From: Hydrogenophaga sp.
GTDB taxonomy: Bacteria; Pseudomonadota; Gammaproteobacteria; Burkholderiales; Burkholderiaceae_C
Direction: 5' to 3'
NCBI RefSeq assembly: GCF_026125785.1
Contig: NZ_JAHCKL010000027.1
Location: 1-55,221, forward strand
DNA: 55,221 bases
Both the position numbers and the translations under genes were made by a program. A model generated the notes under the pieces. That model searched no databases, was not told the origin of the DNA, and saw nothing but the letters and a program-made list of their open reading frames with translations. This document shows positions 51,817 through 55,221 of the stretch, piece by piece. How positions within the stretch are numbered: the first letter of the stretch is position 1; each line of letters starts with the position of its first letter.

Positions 51817-51832
51817 TGTCTTGTATAAGACA
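51817..51832. promoter_or_regulatory. Inverted repeat TGTCTT-n4-AAGACA upstream of lipoprotein A
   Basis: This 16-bp inverted repeat lies in an AT-rich patch (51785-51860) about 320 bp upstream of lipoprotein A. On the minus strand a TATAAA-like element follows. It resembles the palindrome at 6247. It could be the operator/promoter of the immunity-toxin transcript. The remainder of 51610-51980 shows no gene. Confidence 0.4.
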
Positions 51833-51979
51833 AAAATGGCCTCTTGAAGTTACTTTTATGCTGCTCAAGGCTGCGGTAGACGCCTGAGTCCTGTCGCCGT
51901 TCAGGGCGCTCCTTCTGTTCCAGGGGCGCCGAGGCTGTGGTTTTGGGCTTGCCTTGTGTGGGGCGTCTGCGTTTTGGAG

Positions 51980-52276
51980 GGGCGCTGTGCGACATGCCGC
52001 TGCTCCAGCAGTTCGTGGGGCTGGACGTAGGCACGAACTGACTGCCTGGCGAGAGCGCCATCCCGCGCTTTCGTCACTTGCTCGAAGTCGACGGGTTGAG
52101 TATTCGCATCCTCGCGGCGCTCAACAGCACGCTTAGCGGCCAAGAGCCTGATGTTCAAGCAGGGCACGGTGGTGGATACCGCCTTGATAGCTGTACCCAG
52201 CTCGCTCAGGAAGCAGGACGTGCAATGGGACCCCTGGATGCATCAGAACAAAAACTCATTGCAGTTGCACATGCTG
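51980..52276 (+). pseudogene. IS5-family transposase remnant
   Basis: Two frames together recover part of an IS5-type transposase: DMPLLQQFVGLDVGTN, a TGA stop at 52039-52041, LPGESAIPRFRHLLEVDGLS and IRILAALNSTL, then a frame change to AKSLMFKQGTVVDTALIAVP with SSLRKQDVQWDPWMHQNK. These match the conserved blocks (LLQQFVGLD, ESTILRFRHLLE, GTVVDATLIAAPSSTKN, DPEMHQTKKG) of the family. Both ends of the gene and the terminal inverted repeats are missing. It lies opposite to the toxin operon and probably marks one step in decay of the island. Confidence 0.8.
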
Positions 52277-52448
52277 TTCGCGCTCTCCAATCTGTGGATG
52301 TCGCGCCAAGCGCTGTTTCAAATGCGATGCCTGCGAGGAGTGCTTCTTTCGGAGGCCCGCCTTGTAGGATACCTATGGTGTAAAGATTGCTTACTTTGTC
52401 TTTGACGAAGCCATGCACACCACCTGGAACGGTGAATGTGATATCCAT
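52206..52448 (-). pseudogene. Possible gene fragment truncated by the IS5 remnant
   Basis: A minus-strand frame opens MDITFTVPGGVHGFVKDKVS and continues NLYTIGILQGGPPKEALLAG and IAFETALGATSTDW before running into DNA shared with the transposase remnant (52206-52276). The composition looks like real protein, unlike the random frames around it, and lies 31 bp downstream of the membrane-protein pseudogene. I do not recognise the family. It may be the 5' end of a gene interrupted by the insertion sequence. Confidence 0.35.
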
Positions 52449-52479
52449 TATTTTGTGTTGTAGATGGCGTTTATGTTGC

Positions 52480-53028
52480 CTATTTTTGATGCTTATTAAA
52501 TAATCTGTTGACCTTTCTATTCGCAACTATTAGGCTGCAAATTGCGCCAACTGGTGCGCATGCGGCACCAATCAATATGGCTGGCAAAAATCCGAATAAT
52601 CCAGCGTTAGTTACTATTAGGAGTTCGACCTTTTCTGAGAGTTGCCGCGTGGGGCTGAAGCTTATTTCTGAGTACAAGGATATTGAAAATATAAGTGCTG
52701 CAATGCTTAAGGATAGGGATTTCAATAGAGATGAATTTTCATCCATCTCTATAAGATACTCTGGATGGTTTATCAACCATCTGGCATATATTAGGGCAAT
52801 GAATATGCTGTTCAGGAACCATAGTTCGATGCAGATTCGCTTTGAGATGGGCTCCTCTGCTAGCCAAAAAAAGATTATGTTTCAGATGGATGGAGGGTTG
52901 TGTATGTATTGATTTGCGGCGTGCCAAATTAATTCGCCTATTTTTTGAGGGAGCAAAAAGGTAAAGATTGCCGGCCAAATGGCCAGTGTGATGACGGAAA
53001 TTCCTTTTGCATTGAGCTTAATGTTCAT
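52480..53028 (-). pseudogene. Membrane protein paralogue M2, inactivated by an in-frame stop
   Basis: Reading from the ATG at 53028 gives a protein of 182 positions that matches the intact 180-residue M1 (54511-55053) along its length: TLAIWPAIFTFLLPQ, ELIWHAANQYIHNPPSI, ICIELWFLNSIFIALIYARW and LIVTNAGLFGFLPAILIGAA. At 52882-52884 a TGA replaces the arginine codon of M1 (NPPSI-stop-NI against RPPSVRNI). A C-to-T change of CGA explains it. The 3' part stays open and could start at TTG 52776, but without the first helices. The function is unknown; four membrane helices. Confidence 0.8.
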
Positions 53029-53131
53029 GCTGCCAATCTTCAGATATTTTCATCAGTGCGTCAGGAGAATCGGCGCTAGGGAGCGTTTGCACAACACCCG
53101 CAGCATCGGATGTTGTGTAGATGTTCCTAAA

Positions 53132-53167
53132 TTAACCGATAGCTGCCGTGCCATTGCTTGCTCCCGT
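53132..53167 (-). pseudogene. Stub of a second RTX toxin gene (first 11 codons)
   Basis: After the lipoprotein B stop the sequence matches the start of the RTX gene: GASNGTAAIG against GASNGTAVIG. The initiator is ACG (53165-53167) instead of ATG, and a TAA stop follows at 53132-53134, after which similarity ends. The spacing to the lipoprotein stop (13 bp) is like that of the intact pair (14 bp). This is direct evidence that lipoprotein B once had its own toxin gene. Confidence 0.8.
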
Positions 53168-53180
53168 GATTTAGCCTTAT

Positions 53181-53726
53181 TTAGTCAAATGGGTGAGGTT
53201 TTGGATAGATTTCGTAGGTGATATTTGGCTCTGAGCGATAGGTTTTTAAGATGGGTGGCTCTCCCCAGTATTTCTTGGGTTTGTCGGTGACGAGATAGAC
53301 ATACAAATTCTTTCCTTCAATAACAAAAGTCAAAGTCTGCAGGCTCATGTTCTTGGGTAAGCGCCCCCGCAAATCGACCCGATGCTCGATCATCTCTCCC
53401 GTATCTTTTAGGCGCCAGCGAACATAAAGAAATTCACCCACCGGCATTGGTGCTGAAATGTGGGTGGCTGGTGGAAGAAAGGCTTTATCCGCCTTTACTT
53501 TGGCCCTGACCATGTGGTATTGGTCACCATAGCTGTACTCTTGGAGTTGCACGTTGCTGTCCGGTCCTGAGTACCAGCCATCTTTTCGACCGTCAAATGA
53601 GAAGTTGTGGTAGACCAGTTGGGGATTGTTTGTGCAGGCCTGTAGTACCAATAGGCAGGTCAATAGGCACAGCCTGAGGAGGCGCCAGATGCAGGTCGTG
53701 GGAGCTTCGGAAGAGTGTTGTTGCAT
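53181..53726 (-). CDS. Small lipoprotein B, candidate orphan immunity protein
   Basis: This 181-residue paralogue of lipoprotein A has the signal CIWRLLRLCLLTCLLVLQAC. The C-terminal half (from MPVGEFLYVRW) is nearly identical to A, while the N-terminal mature half is different (GRKDGWYSGPDSNVQLQEYS against GYNDRWFSGPNSNIELQEYD, then unalignable). The start used by A (ATG with GGAG) is ACG with GAAG here; the ATG at 53726 (MQQHSSEAPTT) or 53759 would have to serve, neither with a good SD. Expression may therefore be weak. Next to a toxin stub, it fits an orphan immunity gene. Confidence 0.7.
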   Translation of the reverse strand: MQQHSSEAPTTCIWRLLRLCLLTCLLVLQACTNNPQLVYHNFSFDGRKDGWYSGPDSNVQLQEYSYGDQYHMVRAKVKADKAFLPPATHISAPMPVGEFLYVRWRLKDTGEMIEHRVDLRGRLPKNMSLQTLTFVIEGKNLYVYLVTDKPKKYWGEPPILKTYRSEPNITYEIYPKPHPFD

Positions 53727-53857
53727 TACTTGGTTTGAGCAAAGATATCTTGTCGGCATCGGGATAAAGGCCCGATAGTTGACTCGTACAGATGCTCAAC
53801 TACTCGTGTGGGTGGCTATGCTGTGGCGTGCGTCTTTTGTGGATTTTTGAGCTCGCT

Positions 53858-54415
53858 CTATTTATTTTTTGAGATGATTCGGTTGAAAAAATAGATGGCT
53901 ATAAAGATGATGGTTGATATGCTAAAAGCTTCTCTGCGTGATTCATTTATCCATCGCCTATGTAATTCGTGATCGCTAATTTCGTAGAATGTATTGGAAT
54001 TCGATCGGATCCTTTTGACTAAAATATTGGGTCCGAAAGCAAGTGGGGTAAAAACTCTTTCAACCTCTACTCTTTCATCGTCAAGGGCGGCCTTCAGTCC
54101 GCAATCATTTCTGGGTGTTCCAATAACTCCCCAGTAGCTGGTTGGGCCGCATACGATTTGCGAACTTCCTACCCAACTTGCACTGTACCGTCCACCTGCT
54201 TCACAGCATTTGTAGATGCCGGAAATCATGGGAAGCCGTTCAAATGGCTTTTCTTCGGGAGGCTTGATGTGCTCAACCCATCCCAGTAAGCCAATTAGCA
54301 CGACAACAAATGTGGCAATGCTGCGGAAAAACGAGTTGCGATCCCACCATTGAATTTTTGTGTAGTCCAAGATGATTCCTTTAAGTTGAGGATTTATCAC
54401 TTTTTTTGATGACAT
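53858..54415 (-). CDS. Two-helix membrane protein of unknown function
   Basis: This is a 185-residue protein, family not recognised. Membrane segments are near 33-50 (ATFVVVLIGLLGWVEHI) and 165-181 (ISTIIFIAIYFFNRI); the loop between them (about 52-160) would be periplasmic and contains four cysteines (YKCCEAGGRY, VCGPTSYW, NDCGL). AT-rich codon use (ATA, AAA, TTT frequent) sets it apart from genes left of 47 kb. It lies between membrane protein M1 and lipoprotein B in the same direction. It is present only in the upstream copy of the module. Confidence 0.6.
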   Translation of the reverse strand: MSSKKVINPQLKGIILDYTKIQWWDRNSFFRSIATFVVVLIGLLGWVEHIKPPEEKPFERLPMISGIYKCCEAGGRYSASWVGSSQIVCGPTSYWGVIGTPRNDCGLKAALDDERVEVERVFTPLAFGPNILVKRIRSNSNTFYEISDHELHRRWINESRREAFSISTIIFIAIYFFNRIISKNK

Positions 54416-54510
54416 TCGCGCTTTTAATTGCTGATCTATATGTGTTTTCAGAGGCCGTAAATAGGGTGTCCATTATTTTTGTAGTTTCAATCTCTGTATT
54501 GCGATCCATC

Positions 54511-55053
54511 TCAAGTTATTTTTGTGGGTTTGATGATTCGCTGTCCTGCGGCTAAGAGGTAACTGAAGGCTATGATGGAAGAGCAGGATGCGCCAATAAA
54601 TAGTGATGGAGTGAGTATGGTTAATCCCAAATCATTGAATATCAAAAACCTCAGCTTCTCGGTCAACTCACGGCGTGGGTCGAATGTTATTGGAGAGTAA
54701 AAGGTTAGGCTTATTACGAGGCCGGTGAAGCCTAGAAGAAGGAGTTTTTTAAAGGTCATGCCATTGTCGATTTTATTTAAATCATCTGCATTATTCTTCA
54801 TCCATTTTATGTAAATCAATGCAATGAAAATACTGTTTAAGAACCAGAGTTCAATGTAGATTCGCCTCCAGGCGGAAGAGTCTTTGAGCCAGTAGGAGGT
54901 TATGTTTCTGACTGACGGCGGGCGATATATGTACTGATCTATGGCATGCCAAAAGAATTCTCTGGTTGCATTCGGGAGAATCAACGTCAGAATGGCCGGC
55001 CAAAGAACCCATGCAAGGGTGACAAACTTTGGTAATCCCAGTTCGGTTTTCAT
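54511..55053 (-). CDS. Four-helix membrane protein M1
   Basis: This is a 180-residue protein, family not recognised, intact paralogue of M2. Hydrophobic segments lie near 12-28 (TLAWVLWPAILTLILP), 68-86 (LWFLNSIFIALIYIKW), 105-122 (LLLLGFTGLVISLTFYS) and 140-168 (LTILTPSLFIGASCSSIIAFS). The ATG at 55053 (MKTELGLPKF) is chosen because it aligns with the M2 start; an upstream ATG at 55107 adds 18 residues without counterpart. The gene is AT-rich, and a 99-bp direct repeat copy lies 69 bp upstream. Association with the lipoprotein-toxin units suggests a role in immunity or in the envelope. Confidence 0.7.
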   Translation of the reverse strand: MKTELGLPKFVTLAWVLWPAILTLILPNATREFFWHAIDQYIYRPPSVRNITSYWLKDSSAWRRIYIELWFLNSIFIALIYIKWMKNNADDLNKIDNGMTFKKLLLLGFTGLVISLTFYSPITFDPRRELTEKLRFLIFNDLGLTILTPSLFIGASCSSIIAFSYLLAAGQRIIKPTKIT

Positions 55054-55121
55054 GTTGCGGTGTTTCCTCAATACGGAGGCGTTATCTGCGCGCCATCCAG
55101 TTGCCAATTCTTGGTTGTTGT

Positions 55122-55220
55122 TTCATGGATGTCCTTGCCCGCGCTGTCATGCGGTGGGGTGGGCCATGGGGCCGATTGAGCGAGCCAGCGTGTGCCGGTG
55201 CGAGGAAGGCACAGGCTCGG
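55122..55220. repeat. Direct repeat, right copy (window ends here)
   Basis: This is the partner of 51511-51609, cut by the window edge. It precedes membrane protein M1 as the left copy precedes lipoprotein A, so it may be a shared leader or promoter of module units. The repeat may continue outside the window. Confidence 0.9.
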
Positions 55221-55221
55221 G

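Noticed and set aside
50979-52061. A 360-codon version of lipoprotein A starting at 52061
   Set aside because: The added N-terminal 188 residues cross the direct repeat and the IS5 remnant and would bury the lipoprotein signal; the ATG at 51497 has a proper SD.
52739-52978. Minus-strand frame of 79 codons overlapping M2
   Set aside because: It is a shifted frame of the M2 pseudogene. The alignment with M1 shows the other frame is the original one.

Overview
The window looks like a chromosomal segment of a GC-rich betaproteobacterium in Burkholderiales, most likely Comamonadaceae and perhaps Hydrogenophaga-like. The reasons are the kynBUA, argD-argF and DUF3579-rpsT-murJ neighbourhoods, the paired cyanophycin synthetases, and GC-rich intergenic palindromes of a kind I associate with that family. 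The genus is an inference. No rRNA, tRNA or CRISPR array was seen.

Layout. 1-2.6 kb: tryptophan-to-anthranilate operon kynB-kynU-kynA (minus strand; kynA runs off the left edge), seeded with a palindromic repeat that forms two tandem arrays and one in-frame insertion in kynU. 2.7-6.1 kb: argD-argF-methyltransferase-YkgJ operon. 6.3-9.8 kb: DUF3579, rpsT, murJ, SirB1-like protein. 10-16.7 kb: two largely overlapping plus-strand runs (PA2779-like, PA2778-like peptidase, NAD(P)-binding protein; then AI-2E permease, hda, HAD phosphatase, pcnB, folK). 16.7-18.6 kb: pdxH, ChaC-like protein, OmpA-like protein. 18.6-24.8 kb: a six-gene Mrp-type Na+(K+)/H+ antiporter operon with fused A and B subunits. 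24.9-27.6 kb: glyoxalase I and a thioesterase divergent from marR-MFS across a near-perfect 27-bp palindrome. 27.6-30 kb: ECF sigma factor, a membrane protein with ankyrin repeats in the anti-sigma position, and an exported protein. 30-31.5 kb: LysR regulator and cupin. 31.5-39.3 kb: cyanophycin cluster (DUF1854 protein, ABC exporter, CphA', CphA). 39.3-42.2 kb: EEP-family hydrolase and DEAD-box helicase.

42.4-55.2 kb is the accessory region. It holds a complete set of type I secretion genes (TolC, HlyD, HlyB-like), although the HlyB-like gene has lost its 5' end. Next comes a 1314-residue RTX protein whose N-terminus resembles the DUF2235/Tle1 phospholipase family (GFSRG, FDGT, NHCGIGGGY), with EF-hand-like motifs, RTX repeats and a broken C39-like papain-fold domain. 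The toxin 3' end and the transporter 5' end meet at an out-of-frame junction that looks like a deletion. A small lipoprotein gene lies 14 bp upstream of the toxin. Further upstream is a decayed duplicate of the module: a second lipoprotein with a nearly identical C-terminal half and a diverged N-terminal half, a 12-codon stub of the toxin start, a four-helix membrane protein and its nonsense-mutated paralogue, an IS5-type transposase remnant, and a ~99-bp direct repeat at both ends. I read this as a type-I-secreted lipase-RTX toxin with lipoprotein immunity that has been tandemly duplicated and has partly decayed into an orphan-immunity island. That reading is inference from gene order and motifs. 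The right half is clearly more AT-rich than the rest of the window, as expected for transferred DNA.
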